Of a DNA stretch of 64,000 bases, positions 17,536 to 25,944 are shown piece after piece (positions within the stretch are counted from its first letter, which is position 1; every line of letters starts with the position of its first letter). The notes under the pieces were generated by a model that was given only the letters and a program-made list of their open reading frames with translations, made no database searches and was not told where the DNA came from. Source of the DNA: Halobaculum marinum (GTDB taxonomy: Archaea > Halobacteriota > Halobacteria > Halobacteriales > Haloferacaceae); assembly GCF_029338555.1 (NCBI RefSeq), contig NZ_CP119989.1:124001-188000 (forward strand), written 5' to 3'. The translations under genes were made by a program, and so were the position numbers.

Positions 17536-18384
17536 ATGCCGACTATCGCCGAGAAGCGCGTGTTCACGACGCCCGACGACGTGGTCCGGGCGCTTGTCGC
17601 CTCCTCGATGGGAGTGGTGAGCGTCTCCGTCTCCGGCGACATCGTCGGGGAGTTCGGGATCGACCACCGGTGTGACGCCCGCGACGTGGCCGCCCGCGGT
17701 GACGCCGTCGCCGTCGCCACCGACGAAGACGTGCTCGTGGGCGACTTCGCGCCGACGGGGCACGGTCCCGCCGTCGCCGTGAGCGTCGCCGGCGACGGCG
17801 TGCTGGCGGCGGCGCCGGACGGCACCGTCTCGCTGCTCGTGGGCGACGTCGACCCGGACACCGACGGCGCGTCCCCCGACGGCGACGCCTGGGTCGAGGT
17901 CGGGGCTGTCGACGAACCGCGGCGGATGGATGGCCGCCTCGTCGCCGCCGGCGACGGCGTCCACCGCCTCCACGACGGCGAGTTGGAGTACGCCGGCCTC
18001 GACGACGCTCGCGACGTGAGCGACCGGGGCGTCCCGCTGGCGGTCACCGCCGAGACGCTGTACACGCTCGGCAACGGCTGGATGGCGGACCTGTCGGGCG
18101 ACGCGAGCGAGGGTGACGACGGCTTCCGCTGTGTCGTCGCCGACGACGCGGGCGAGCGCGCGGTCGCCGCGACCGACGGCGCGGTGTACGAACGCGCCGA
18201 CGCGACGGCGACCGAGTGGACCGAGCACTCGGAGGCGGGCGTCGTCGACGCGGCGTTTGCGGGCCGTCACCTCGTCGCGATCACCGAGGCAGGCGAGGCC
18301 CGCGTGCACGCCGACGGCGGGTGGCGCGGGCGGATGCTCGGCCTCCCCGACGTGCGGGCGGTCGCGGTGCCGGGCGGCGGGTGA
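17536..18384 (+). CDS. HVO_0234-family beta-propeller-like protein
   Basis: This encodes 282 residues starting MPTIAEKRVFTTPDD. Repeated short strands separated by Asp/Gly turns (VAVATDEDVLVGD, GVLAAAPDGTVSLL, RLVAAGDGVHRL, AVAATDGAVYE, HLVAITEAGEARV) give a WD-like beta-propeller pattern. It resembles the haloarchaeal HVO_0234 family; the function is unknown. The ATG at 17536 follows Arg-rich shadow codons. It is divergent from the thiolase and about 110 bases upstream of prs on the same strand. Confidence 0.78.
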   Translation: MPTIAEKRVFTTPDDVVRALVASSMGVVSVSVSGDIVGEFGIDHRCDARDVAARGDAVAVATDEDVLVGDFAPTGHGPAVAVSVAGDGVLAAAPDGTVSLLVGDVDPDTDGASPDGDAWVEVGAVDEPRRMDGRLVAAGDGVHRLHDGELEYAGLDDARDVSDRGVPLAVTAETLYTLGNGWMADLSGDASEGDDGFRCVVADDAGERAVAATDGAVYERADATATEWTEHSEAGVVDAAFAGRHLVAITEAGEARVHADGGWRGRMLGLPDVRAVAVPGGG

Positions 18385-18492
18385 GCGCCGCCGCACGGTG
18401 ACACGGCGCATCCCTCCTGTGGCGTCTGCGACGCCGCCACACGCGTCGCCCGAGTAGGAACGCGTTTGTATCCAGCCCCGGGAACGAGGAGT

Positions 18493-19344
18493 ATGATCGT
18501 TCCCGGGTCCGCCTCGCAGGCGCTGGCGGCCGCCCTCGCCGACGAGACCGGCCGGTCGCTCGCGACGCCGGAGTACCACTGGTTCCCCGACGGCGAGGAG
18601 TGCGCCGCCGTCCCCGACTTCGACGGCGACGAAGCCGTCGTCGTCGCGACCACCGACTCCAACGACGCGCTGGTCGAGTTGCTCCAACTCCAAGACGCCG
18701 TCCGTGAGGCCGGCGCCGAGCAGGTGACGACCGTGCTCCCGTACATGGGGTACGCGCGACAGGATCGGGCGTTCGAACCCGGCCAACCCGTCTCCGCGCG
18801 GGCAGTCGCCCGAGCGGTGTCCACCGGCACCGACCGCGTCGTGCTCGTGACGCCCCACGAGGCCGACGTGGCCGACTTCTTCGACGTGCCCGTCGACGTG
18901 CTCGAGGGCGCGCCGCTGCTCGCCTCGGCGCTCCCGACCGACCTGACCGAACCGCTGTTCCTCGGCCCCGACGCCTCCGCGGAGTCGCTGGCGGTCGCCG
19001 TCCGCGACGCCTACGGGACGGGCGAGACGGACTTCTTCGAGAAGGAGCGCGACTACGACACCGGCGAGGTGTCGGTGACGCCGAGCGACGCGAGCGTCGC
19101 CGGGCGCGACGTGGTCGTCGTCGACGACATTATCGCCACCGGGTCGACGATGAGCGAGGCCGTCGCCGCGCTCCACGAGCGCGACTGCGCCGACGTGTAC
19201 ACCGCCTGCGTCCACGGGATGCTCGCGGCCAACGCCCGGACGAAACTCGCGGCGGCGGGCGTCAAGCGTGTGATCGCGAGCGACACCATCGAGCGCGCCG
19301 CCAGCGACGTGTCGGTGGCGCCGCTCGTCGCCGACGCACTGTAA
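18493..19344 (+). CDS. prs: Ribose-phosphate diphosphokinase (PRPP synthase)
   Basis: This 283-residue enzyme transfers diphosphate from ATP to ribose 5-phosphate to make PRPP for nucleotide, His and Trp synthesis. Seen: the short archaeal N-terminus (MIVPGSASQALAAALA), HWFPDGEE, LPYMGYARQDRAF (ATP/flexible-loop Arg), and the PRPP-binding VVVVDDIIATGSTM, a near-perfect phosphoribosyltransferase signature. The ATG at 18493 gives the conserved start. Likely a single-gene transcript. Confidence 0.95.
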   Translation: MIVPGSASQALAAALADETGRSLATPEYHWFPDGEECAAVPDFDGDEAVVVATTDSNDALVELLQLQDAVREAGAEQVTTVLPYMGYARQDRAFEPGQPVSARAVARAVSTGTDRVVLVTPHEADVADFFDVPVDVLEGAPLLASALPTDLTEPLFLGPDASAESLAVAVRDAYGTGETDFFEKERDYDTGEVSVTPSDASVAGRDVVVVDDIIATGSTMSEAVAALHERDCADVYTACVHGMLAANARTKLAAAGVKRVIASDTIERAASDVSVAPLVADAL

Positions 19345-19372
19345 CCACAAGAACGACCGTCCGGTTCCGGAC

Positions 19373-19615
19373 TTACCGCCCGTCGATCAACCGCCGCGTC
19401 CGCGGGAGGAACTGCTTGTAGCCGACGAGGTACAGCCCCCAGAACAGCGCGAGCAGCCCGATCACGCCGTCAACGGCCGCCGTCTCCGGCGCCGTCTGGA
19501 TCGCCACGGCGGCGGCTCGCTCGAAGTGTACGCCGATGCCGGTCAGCGCGACCGACGCGAACGCGACGAAGGCGTACTCGGCGGCGGCCCACGCGGCGTC
19601 GAACAGTCCTGCCAT
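19373..19615 (-). CDS. Small two-helix membrane protein
   Basis: This encodes 80 residues from MAGLFDAAWAAAEYAFV with two hydrophobic helices (about 14-34 and 46-64) and a basic C-terminus (YKQFLPRTRRLIDGR). The Met 14 codons upstream is possible but gives an Arg-rich unlikely start. No family is recognised. It converges on prs. Confidence 0.6.
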   Translation of the reverse strand: MAGLFDAAWAAAEYAFVAFASVALTGIGVHFERAAAVAIQTAPETAAVDGVIGLLALFWGLYLVGYKQFLPRTRRLIDGR

Positions 19616-19763
19616 GCCCTGACGACGGCGAGCACCGATTGAAACCCTTTCGGTCATCCGACCGTCGCCGCTGAAGGCGCGGGAGACGCTGGAACGCCGG
19701 AGATGTCGAACGGGCTCCCAACCGGCGGCCAGGAGCGACGCTACCGGCAGCTAGGAACCGGCG

Positions 19764-19774
19764 ATAGGGTAAAC
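19764..19774 (+). promoter_or_regulatory. Putative TATA box for the HPr/Enzyme I operon
   Basis: ATAGGGTAAAC is centred about 28 bases before the HPr ATG at 19798, the spacing for a leaderless transcript. Confidence 0.45.
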
Positions 19775-19797
19775 CGGCGGCCGTCGTATTGTCACAC

Positions 19798-20163
19798 ATG
19801 GAACGTATCGTCACGGTCGTCCCGGAGGCGGGCCTCCACGCCCGTCCGGCGTCGGTGTTCGTCCGGACCGCCAACGGGTTCGAGGCGACCGTCGAGATCG
19901 GGCGGGCGGACGCCGAGGAGACGGTCGACGCGCGGAGCATGCTGTCGGTGACGGCGCTGGGGGTCGAACACGGCGACGAGGTGCGACTCGTCGCCGAGGG
20001 CGACGACGCCGAGGCGGCGCTCGACGCCCTCGAAGCCGTCCTCTCGACGCCCGAGGAGAGGGAAGCTGACGCCGACGACGGGGGGACACCGCCGGGCGAC
20101 AGTGGGACACCGGCGGACGACGACGACGCGGGGACCGATCCGCCGGGCGGTGAGCCGTCGTGA
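19798..20163 (+). CDS. ptsH: Phosphocarrier protein HPr
   Basis: This encodes 121 residues, the first 85 being an HPr domain: phosphorylatable His14 in AGLHARPAS, and a regulatory-Ser-like position in ARSMLSV (about residue 47). A 35-residue Asp/Gly/Pro tail follows, unusual for HPr but consistent with a haloarchaeal acidic extension. It takes phosphate from Enzyme I and passes it to DhaM encoded just beyond. The ATG at 19798 is used; a TTG lies 9 bases upstream. The stop overlaps the GTG of ptsI. Confidence 0.92.
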   Translation: MERIVTVVPEAGLHARPASVFVRTANGFEATVEIGRADAEETVDARSMLSVTALGVEHGDEVRLVAEGDDAEAALDALEAVLSTPEEREADADDGGTPPGDSGTPADDDDAGTDPPGGEPS

Positions 20164-21860
20164 ACGACGAACTCGGCGGAACGAGCGCGACGCCGTTCTC
20201 GGGCGTCGGCACGGCGGTGTGGTACGACGCCACGGTCGACCTCCCCGACGCGCCCGACCCCGACGAGGTCGACCCGGCGACCGAGCGCGAGCGGGTCGCG
20301 GACGCCTCCGAGCGGGCACGCGAACAGCTCCACGCCGAGCGCGACCGCGCCCTCGAGCGGGTCGGCGAAGCGGAGGCTGGGATCTTCGAGGCCCACGAGG
20401 GGTTCCTCGACGACCCCCGGATCGCCGACTGGGTCGACGAATCGATCGACGGGGGGCGTCCGGCACCCCACGCCGTCGACGAGGCGTACGAGCGGGCCGC
20501 CGCGGAGTTGGAGGCCGCGGGCGGCCGGACGGCCGAGCGGGCCGACGACCTGCGCGACCTGCGCGACCGACTGGTTCGGATCCTGCTCGACGCTCCCGCG
20601 GCCCGCCTCGACGACCTGCCCGAGGGAGCGGTCCTGCTCGCCGAGCGACTCTCGCCGAGCGACACCGCCGGCCTCGACCCGGACGCGGTCGCGGGGTTGG
20701 CGACGGTGACGGGCGGGGCGACCTCCCACGCGGCGATCGTGGCGCGATCGCTCGGGATCCCCGCCGTCGTCGGGGTGGGCGAGCCGCTCCGGTCGATCGA
20801 AGCCGGGACGACGGTCGCGGTCGACGGGGCGTCTGGCACGGTGATCGCGGAGCCGGACACGGAGACGCGCGAGCGCCTCGCCGGCGGGGACGAGGTCGCC
20901 GTCGTCGACCGACCCGTCGCGACCGCCGACGGCCGACACGTCGAGGTGGTCGCCAACGTCGGCGGCGCCGCGGACGTCGACCGCGCCGTCGAGCGCGGGA
21001 GCGACGGCGTCGGGCTGTTCCGCAGCGAGTTCCTGTTCCAGAATCGCGAGGAGCCACCCGACGAGGACGAGCAGTACGAGGCGTACCGCGAGGCCGCGTC
21101 GGCGTTCCCCGACGGGCGCGTCGTCGTCCGGACGCTCGACGTGGGCGGTGACAAGCCGCTCCCGTACCTCGACGCCCCCGAGGAGACGGACCCGTTCCTC
21201 GGGGTCCGCGGGATCAGGCGCTCGCTGGGGCCCGACGCCGCCCTGTTCGACACCCAACTGCGGGCGCTGTGTCGGGCGGCTGCCGACGCGGACGGCGACC
21301 TCGCGGTCATGTTCCCGATGGTCGCGACCGTCGAGGAGTTGGAGACGGCGCTCGACCGACTCCACGCGGTCGCCGAGGACCTGACGGACGAGGGTGTCGA
21401 GCACGCCGTCCCCGAGACGGGCGTGATGATCGAGACGCCGAGCGCCGCGACCCTCGCCGGCGAGTTGGGTCAGCGCGTGTCGTTCCTCAGCATCGGCACG
21501 AACGACCTGACGCAGTACGTGATGGCTGCCTCGCGTGAGAACGCCGCCGTCGCAGAGCTGAACCACCCCACCCATCCCGGCGTCCTCCGGTCGGTCGAGC
21601 GCACCGTCACCGCCGGTCACGACGCCGGCGCGCGAGTGGCGATGTGCGGTGAGGCGGCCGGCGACCCGCGGCTCGCGCCGCTGTTGGTCGGCCTCGGGAT
21701 CGACGAGTTCAGCGTGAGTCCGCCGACGGTGCCGCGCGTAAAGACGCGGATCGAGTCGGTCGACGCGGCCACCGCCGAGCGACTGGCCGAGCGTGCACTG
21801 GCCGCCGAGACGCGCGGTGCGGTCGAGCGACTCCTTGACGGCGACGGCGACGAGGAGTGA
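20160..21860 (+). CDS. ptsI: Phosphoenolpyruvate-protein phosphotransferase (PTS Enzyme I)
   Basis: This 566-residue Enzyme I has the phosphohistidine His190 in GGATSHAAIVARS, then the PEP-binding barrel with GVGLFRSEFLFQ, TLDVGGDKPLPYL, GVMIETPSA, FLSIGTNDLTQYVMA and MCGEAAGDPRLAPLL. All catalytic elements are intact. It starts with GTG at 20160 overlapping the ptsH stop (GTGA). It starts the phosphate relay PEP > EI > HPr > DhaM. No sugar-specific EII component is in this window, so the dhaKLM operon converging from the other strand is the obvious client. Confidence 0.94.
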   Translation: MNDELGGTSATPFSGVGTAVWYDATVDLPDAPDPDEVDPATERERVADASERAREQLHAERDRALERVGEAEAGIFEAHEGFLDDPRIADWVDESIDGGRPAPHAVDEAYERAAAELEAAGGRTAERADDLRDLRDRLVRILLDAPAARLDDLPEGAVLLAERLSPSDTAGLDPDAVAGLATVTGGATSHAAIVARSLGIPAVVGVGEPLRSIEAGTTVAVDGASGTVIAEPDTETRERLAGGDEVAVVDRPVATADGRHVEVVANVGGAADVDRAVERGSDGVGLFRSEFLFQNREEPPDEDEQYEAYREAASAFPDGRVVVRTLDVGGDKPLPYLDAPEETDPFLGVRGIRRSLGPDAALFDTQLRALCRAAADADGDLAVMFPMVATVEELETALDRLHAVAEDLTDEGVEHAVPETGVMIETPSAATLAGELGQRVSFLSIGTNDLTQYVMAASRENAAVAELNHPTHPGVLRSVERTVTAGHDAGARVAMCGEAAGDPRLAPLLVGLGIDEFSVSPPTVPRVKTRIESVDAATAERLAERALAAETRGAVERLLDGDGDEE

Positions 21861-21879
21861 GCCGACGGCGGCGGGCGAG

Positions 21880-22260
21880 TTAGCGCTTCGAGGTCCCGCC
21901 GGCCCGCTCGGCGGCCTCGCGGACGGAGTCGAGCGTGGCTGAGGGGCTCGTCGCGGCGACGGTCGCCTCCACGGCGCCCTCCAGCACGGGGGCGTCGGCG
22001 ATGACCACGGTCTTGTCACTCATCTCGATGGCGAGTTCGGCGTTCATCACGGCGCTTCCCAGGTCGACGAGGACGACGACCTCGTCGGCGTCGAGCGCCG
22101 CGAGCGCGTCGGCGATGGCGGTCGCGTCGGTGCCGATGCCGCCGTCGGGGTCGCCGCCGACGGCGGCGATCGGCGCCGCCTCCGAGCCCATCTCGGCGGC
22201 GATCTCGCGGATTCCCTCGGCGGCCTTCGCGCTGTGGGAGACGACGAGTAGGCCGACCAT
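21880..22260 (-). CDS. dhaM: Dihydroxyacetone kinase phosphoryl donor subunit DhaM (EIIA-Man-like)
   Basis: This 126-residue EIIA-Man-fold protein has the phosphoacceptor His9 in MVGLLVVSHSAKAAEG and a VVVLVDLGSAVMNAELAIE core. Bacterial DhaM can be fused to HPr and EI-like domains; here those are separate genes just across the convergent junction. DhaM~P rephosphorylates ADP bound tightly to DhaL. Last gene of the operon, starting one base before the dhaL stop codon ends the upstream frame. Confidence 0.92.
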   Translation of the reverse strand: MVGLLVVSHSAKAAEGIREIAAEMGSEAAPIAAVGGDPDGGIGTDATAIADALAALDADEVVVLVDLGSAVMNAELAIEMSDKTVVIADAPVLEGAVEATVAATSPSATLDSVREAAERAGGTSKR

Positions 22261-22974
22261 CTACGACTCCCCCTCGTCGGGCGTCGTCGGCGCGGTCGCG
22301 TCCACGTCGGTCGGCACCTCGGCGTCGAGGCTGTCGGCGGCGGCCGCCAGCAGTTCCTCGGCGACGCACAGCGTGCTCGTCGCGCCCGGGTCCGGGTGGC
22401 CGACCGACCGCCAGCCGAGGTAGGAGGCGCGGCCCTTCTCGGCGCGGATGGGGACGGTGAACGCGACCCCCCGGCGGCAGGCGTCGACGGCCTTCGCCAG
22501 CGCCGTCAGCGGGTCGAGTCCGTCCTCCTCGATCGACTTCTTGTACGTGTGGACCGCCGGGACGAGCGCGTCGACCATCGTCTTCTGCCCGACGCGGGCG
22601 TCGCCGCGGTCGCGGACGCTGTCGAGGTACGTCTCGGCAAATGCGACGGTCGACTCAGCGGTGATTCCGTCGTCGAGCGTCCCGGCCGCACGCATGAACC
22701 CGCCACCGTACAGCGGGCCGGCGGCGCCGCCGACCTCCGAGATGAGCGCGGTCCCGACGGTCTGGACGACCTCCTCGGGCGTCGGGTCGTCGAGCGCCTC
22801 GACCCGCTCGACGGCCGCCCGGAACCCGCGGTCCAGGTTCGCGCCGTGGTCGGCGTCGCCGATGGCCGAGTCGAGGTCGGTGAGGTGGGCGCGCTCGTCG
22901 GCGATCCGGTCGGCGACGCGGGCGACCGCGGCGACGACGGCGGCGCCGTGGTCGGTGTCGGCTGTCATACCCAT
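22261..22974 (-). CDS. dhaL: Dihydroxyacetone kinase ADP-binding subunit DhaL
   Basis: This encodes 237 residues. The Mg/ADP site is seen in LTDLDSAIGDADHGANLDRGF, the DhaL Asp cluster, with GGAAGPLYGGGFMRA and PVRAEKGRASYLGWRSVGHPDPGA (read here as RAEKGRASYLG and GHPDPGATS) lining the cofactor pocket. DhaL holds ADP as a cofactor and passes phosphate to dihydroxyacetone bound on DhaK. An ATG two codons downstream (22968) is equally plausible. It sits 55 bases after dhaK. Confidence 0.93.
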   Translation of the reverse strand: MGMTADTDHGAAVVAAVARVADRIADERAHLTDLDSAIGDADHGANLDRGFRAAVERVEALDDPTPEEVVQTVGTALISEVGGAAGPLYGGGFMRAAGTLDDGITAESTVAFAETYLDSVRDRGDARVGQKTMVDALVPAVHTYKKSIEEDGLDPLTALAKAVDACRRGVAFTVPIRAEKGRASYLGWRSVGHPDPGATSTLCVAEELLAAAADSLDAEVPTDVDATAPTTPDEGES

Positions 22975-22989
22975 CGTTCGTGTTGCGTG

Positions 22990-22998
22990 ATTGTCAAT
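22990..22998. promoter_or_regulatory. ATTG-T-CAAT inverted repeat before dhaL
   Basis: A nine-base perfect inverted repeat lies in the short gap between dhaK and dhaL. A sister element, ATTGCAAT, stands upstream of dhaK. The shared half-site ATTG/CAAT could be a regulator's operator, but so short a match can arise by chance. Confidence 0.25.
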
Positions 22999-23029
22999 GT
23001 GGTCGCGGATCGTCGCGATGCGTGGCGGG

Positions 23030-24022
23030 TCACACCGTCAGCGCCGGGGTGTGGGCCGGCCGCCCGAGCAACTCGCGCAGTTCGTCGTCCAGGTCCAACA
23101 CGGTGATCGAACAGCCGCGCATGTCGAGGGAGGTCATGTAGTCGCCGACCATCGCCTCCGCGACGTCGAGCCCCTCCTCGTCCAGCAGTTCCGACAGGCG
23201 GCGCTGGACGATGTACAGCTCCGAGAGGGGCGTCCCGCCCATCCCGTTGACCACCGTCGCGACCTCCCCGGACGGTTCGAGGTCGTCGAGTACCGCCGCC
23301 GTGAGCCGGTCGGCCACCTCGTCGGCCGAGAGCATCCCCGTGCGCTCGACGCCGGGTTCGCCGTGGATCCCGATGCCGAGTTCGAGTTCGTCCTCGCCCA
23401 GGTCGAACGTCGGCTCCCCCTTCGCCGGCGTCACACAGGAGGTGAGCGCCGTCCCCATCGTCGCGACGTTCTCGATGGTCTTCTCGGCGACGCGCTTCAC
23501 CTCGTCCAGGTCGGCGCCCTCGGCCGCCTTCGCGCCGGCGCACTTGTGGACGAGGATCGTGCCGCAGACGCCGCGGCGCCCGGAGGTGTACGTCGAGTCC
23601 TCGACGGCGACGTCGTCGTTCACGACGACCTGTTCGACGGCGACGTCCCCCTGGATCTCGGCCATCTCGGCGGCGGTGTCGAAGTTCATCACGTCGCCCT
23701 CGTAGTTCTTCACGACGCACAACACCCCCTCGCCGCCGTCGCACGCCCGCACCATCTCCGCGAGTTCGTCACCGGTCGGCGAGGTGAACACCTCGCCAGC
23801 GGCGGCGCCGTCGAGCATCCCCTCGCCGAGATACCCCGCGTGTGTCGGCTCGTGGCCGCTGCCGCCCCCGCTGACGACGCCGACGGTCCCCTCCACCGGC
23901 GCGTCCGACCGCACGAGTACCTTCGTCTCTGGCAGGCGTCGCACCGCGTCGGGGTGGGCGGCGACCATCCCGTCGAGCATCTCGTCGACGTAGTCGTCGG
24001 CGTCGTTGATCAGCTTCTTCAT
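23030..24022 (-). CDS. dhaK: Dihydroxyacetone kinase substrate-binding subunit DhaK
   Basis: This 330-residue protein binds dihydroxyacetone as a hemiaminal through His220 in ELGIGIHGEPG. Other conserved parts are the GGGSGHEPTHAGY loop (His57), KNYEGDVMNFD with the catalytic-region Asp, and NGMGGTPLSELYI. It is PTS-type: no fused ATP-binding DhaL domain. First gene of dhaKLM. The product, DHA phosphate, enters glycolysis; dihydroxyacetone is abundant in hypersaline water as an overflow product of glycerol metabolism (known ecology). Confidence 0.95.
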   Translation of the reverse strand: MKKLINDADDYVDEMLDGMVAAHPDAVRRLPETKVLVRSDAPVEGTVGVVSGGGSGHEPTHAGYLGEGMLDGAAAGEVFTSPTGDELAEMVRACDGGEGVLCVVKNYEGDVMNFDTAAEMAEIQGDVAVEQVVVNDDVAVEDSTYTSGRRGVCGTILVHKCAGAKAAEGADLDEVKRVAEKTIENVATMGTALTSCVTPAKGEPTFDLGEDELELGIGIHGEPGVERTGMLSADEVADRLTAAVLDDLEPSGEVATVVNGMGGTPLSELYIVQRRLSELLDEEGLDVAEAMVGDYMTSLDMRGCSITVLDLDDELRELLGRPAHTPALTV

Positions 24023-24068
24023 GTGGTGTGTCGACGTGTGTCGTCCGCAGACAAAAACGGTGGTCGCG

Positions 24069-24076
24069 ATTGCAAT
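24069..24076. promoter_or_regulatory. ATTGCAAT palindrome upstream of dhaK
   Basis: An eight-base perfect palindrome lies 47 bases before the dhaK ATG, next to a T-run (minus strand CGTTTTTGTC, about 24048-24057) that may serve as the promoter element. See the related ATTGTCAAT before dhaL. Confidence 0.25.
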
Positions 24077-24125
24077 GGCGCGGCGTTGTGGCCCCCAGTG
24101 AGTCAGTCGCGCTGCGCCCGGCGGG

Positions 24126-24731
24126 TCAGCCGCTCCGGGGCTCGGTGTCGGCCGTCGGCGCGGGCTCGACGCCCGCCGTCCGCCGGGTCTCGTAGCCGGC
24201 GGCGATCAGCGCGACGCCGGTGGTGAGGAAGTGGACGCCCACGAGGAGGCCCACGGCCCACGCGGCGGTGCTCGGGAAGCCGACCCACAGCAGGCCGGCC
24301 AGCACGAGCGACAGCGCGCCACTGACGACGAACCAACTCCAGCGCGCCGCCGGGCGCAAGCGGAGGCCCATCGCGATCTCGACGACGCCGGAGACGGCGA
24401 TGTAGGCGACCAGCAGCAGCGTCAGCGCCACCAGCCCGACGAGCGGGTTCGCCAGGAGCATCACGCCGGCGATGACGTACACCGCCGCGAGCAGCCCCTG
24501 CCAGATCGTCGCGCGCCAGGTCCGGACGCGCAGCGCCTGGACGAGCGCGGCGACCCCGCCGGCGAGGACGACCGCGCCCAGCAGGTACGAGAGGCCGATC
24601 CCGGTCACGAAGGGGGCGAGGATCGCCACGGCCCCCAGTAGCGAGAAGACGATCCCGACGCCGAGGAGGTACCGCCAGTTGCGGAGCGCCTCGGCCGATG
24701 CGGTCGATAGCGACGACGTACGTGAACTCAT
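24126..24731 (-). CDS. HdeD-family (DUF308) membrane protein
   Basis: This encodes 201 residues with six hydrophobic helices in three pairs, matching the DUF308/HdeD pattern: NWRYLLGVGIVFSLLGAVAI, then VVLAGGVAALVQALR, WQGLLAAVYVIAGVMLL, LVAYIAVSGVVEIAMGLRLR and WSWFVVSGALSLVLAGLL. HdeD is linked to acid resistance in enteric bacteria; the archaeal role is unknown. The start is ATG 24731; everything upstream in the frame is antisense to the HIT gene. Confidence 0.85.
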   Translation of the reverse strand: MSSRTSSLSTASAEALRNWRYLLGVGIVFSLLGAVAILAPFVTGIGLSYLLGAVVLAGGVAALVQALRVRTWRATIWQGLLAAVYVIAGVMLLANPLVGLVALTLLLVAYIAVSGVVEIAMGLRLRPAARWSWFVVSGALSLVLAGLLWVGFPSTAAWAVGLLVGVHFLTTGVALIAAGYETRRTAGVEPAPTADTEPRSG

Positions 24732-24927
24732 AGTGTCTCGTGAGAAGAACGTCGGGTCAGAGCGTAACCGTACGTACTCGACACGGCCCGGTACGGCCAC
24801 GAAACTGGTTCGATGCTCCCGTCCGCCCGCGTCGCGGGGCGAAGGGGCAGCAAGCGCGGCGCCCCGCCGCGAGCGCGGCATCCGGACGCCCCGCAGTTTG
24901 AAGCGACCGGGCGACGGATCGGCTCGT

Positions 24928-25350
24928 ATGAGCGACGACTGCATCTTCTGCTCCATCGTCGCCGGGGACATCCCCGGTCGCATCGTAGCCGAGACCGACG
25001 ACGCGCTCGCGTTCCTCGACGCGAACCCGATGGCCCGTGGGCACACGCTCGTCATCCCGAAGGGCCACCACCAACGCGTCGCCGACTTGAGTTCCGAGGA
25101 GTCGCGCGCCGTGTTCGACCTCGTCCACGACCTGGCCCCCCGGATCGAGCACGCCGTCGGCGCCGACGCCCACACCATCGGCGTCAACGACGGCCCCGAC
25201 GCCGGGCAGGAGGTACCCCACGCGCACGTCCACATCATCCCGCGCTTCGAGGGCGACGGCGGCGGCCCGATCCACGTCGCCGCGGGCGAGCGTCCCGACG
25301 TGAGCGACGAGGAGTTGGACGACATCGCCGCCGGCATCAGCGAGGACTGA
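24928..25350 (+). CDS. HIT-family nucleotide-binding hydrolase
   Basis: This 140-residue HIT protein has a zinc Cys5-x2-Cys8 pair (DDCIFCSIVAGDIP), NPMARGHTLVIPKGHH, and the histidine triad HAHVHIIPR with His98, His100 and His102, the middle one of which forms the nucleotidyl intermediate. The family cleaves AMP-linked substrates (Hint-type). The ATG at 24928 lies about 28 bases after a TATA-like AGTTTGAAG, so the transcript is probably leaderless. Confidence 0.93.
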   Translation: MSDDCIFCSIVAGDIPGRIVAETDDALAFLDANPMARGHTLVIPKGHHQRVADLSSEESRAVFDLVHDLAPRIEHAVGADAHTIGVNDGPDAGQEVPHAHVHIIPRFEGDGGGPIHVAAGERPDVSDEELDDIAAGISED

Positions 25351-25379
25351 CCGAGCGGTCCCGTCGTCCGACCGGCCAC

Positions 25380-25814
25380 TCACGCCGGCGACCGACTCCG
25401 CCACGCCGCGGCGGCGACGACGACCGTGAGACACAGCACGGCCAGTAGCGCGAGCAGCCACGCGAACGCGAGATAGCCCACGGGCGAGGGCGCGTACGGT
25501 CCGATGATGTCGCCCGGCGGTTCGATCGCCCACGGGCCCAAGTGGATCGCACCCAGTAGCCCCAGTCCGCCGGCGGCGACCGCGAACCAGTACCGGGCAC
25601 CCGCTCGACCCCGGAGTGTCAACAGCAGGCCAGTCGCGATGACCGGGTAGACGCCGAGGCTGAACGTGAAGGCGTTCACCGCCGGCGTCACCGGCCAGCC
25701 CACGTGGTTCCCGCGAATCAGGTGGTCGACGTGGTGGCCGATGCTCAAGAGCGTGGCGAGGCCGACGAGCGCGAGCAGTCGGGCGTCGACGGCTGGTTCG
25801 CGGGGGCGATCCAT
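25380..25814 (-). CDS. Small polytopic membrane protein of unknown function
   Basis: This encodes 144 residues with four hydrophobic helices (about 10-25, 42-65, 75-90 and 110-138). The first loop carries GHHVDHLIRGNHVGWP, a His-rich segment that could hold a metal or haem, and IHLGPWAIEPPG follows the third helix. No family was recognised. It converges on the HIT gene. Confidence 0.65.
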   Translation of the reverse strand: MDRPREPAVDARLLALVGLATLLSIGHHVDHLIRGNHVGWPVTPAVNAFTFSLGVYPVIATGLLLTLRGRAGARYWFAVAAGGLGLLGAIHLGPWAIEPPGDIIGPYAPSPVGYLAFAWLLALLAVLCLTVVVAAAAWRSRSPA

Positions 25815-25944
25815 AGTGACGGGCGTTCGGGGCCACAGTTAGCGTTTTTGTGTGGCCATGTGCGACGGGGTCTCGCCGATCCTCGACGGTGGTTTCTCTC
25901 CCCCACCCACGAAATTATTTCCTGCAGGAGGATACAGTCGACCT

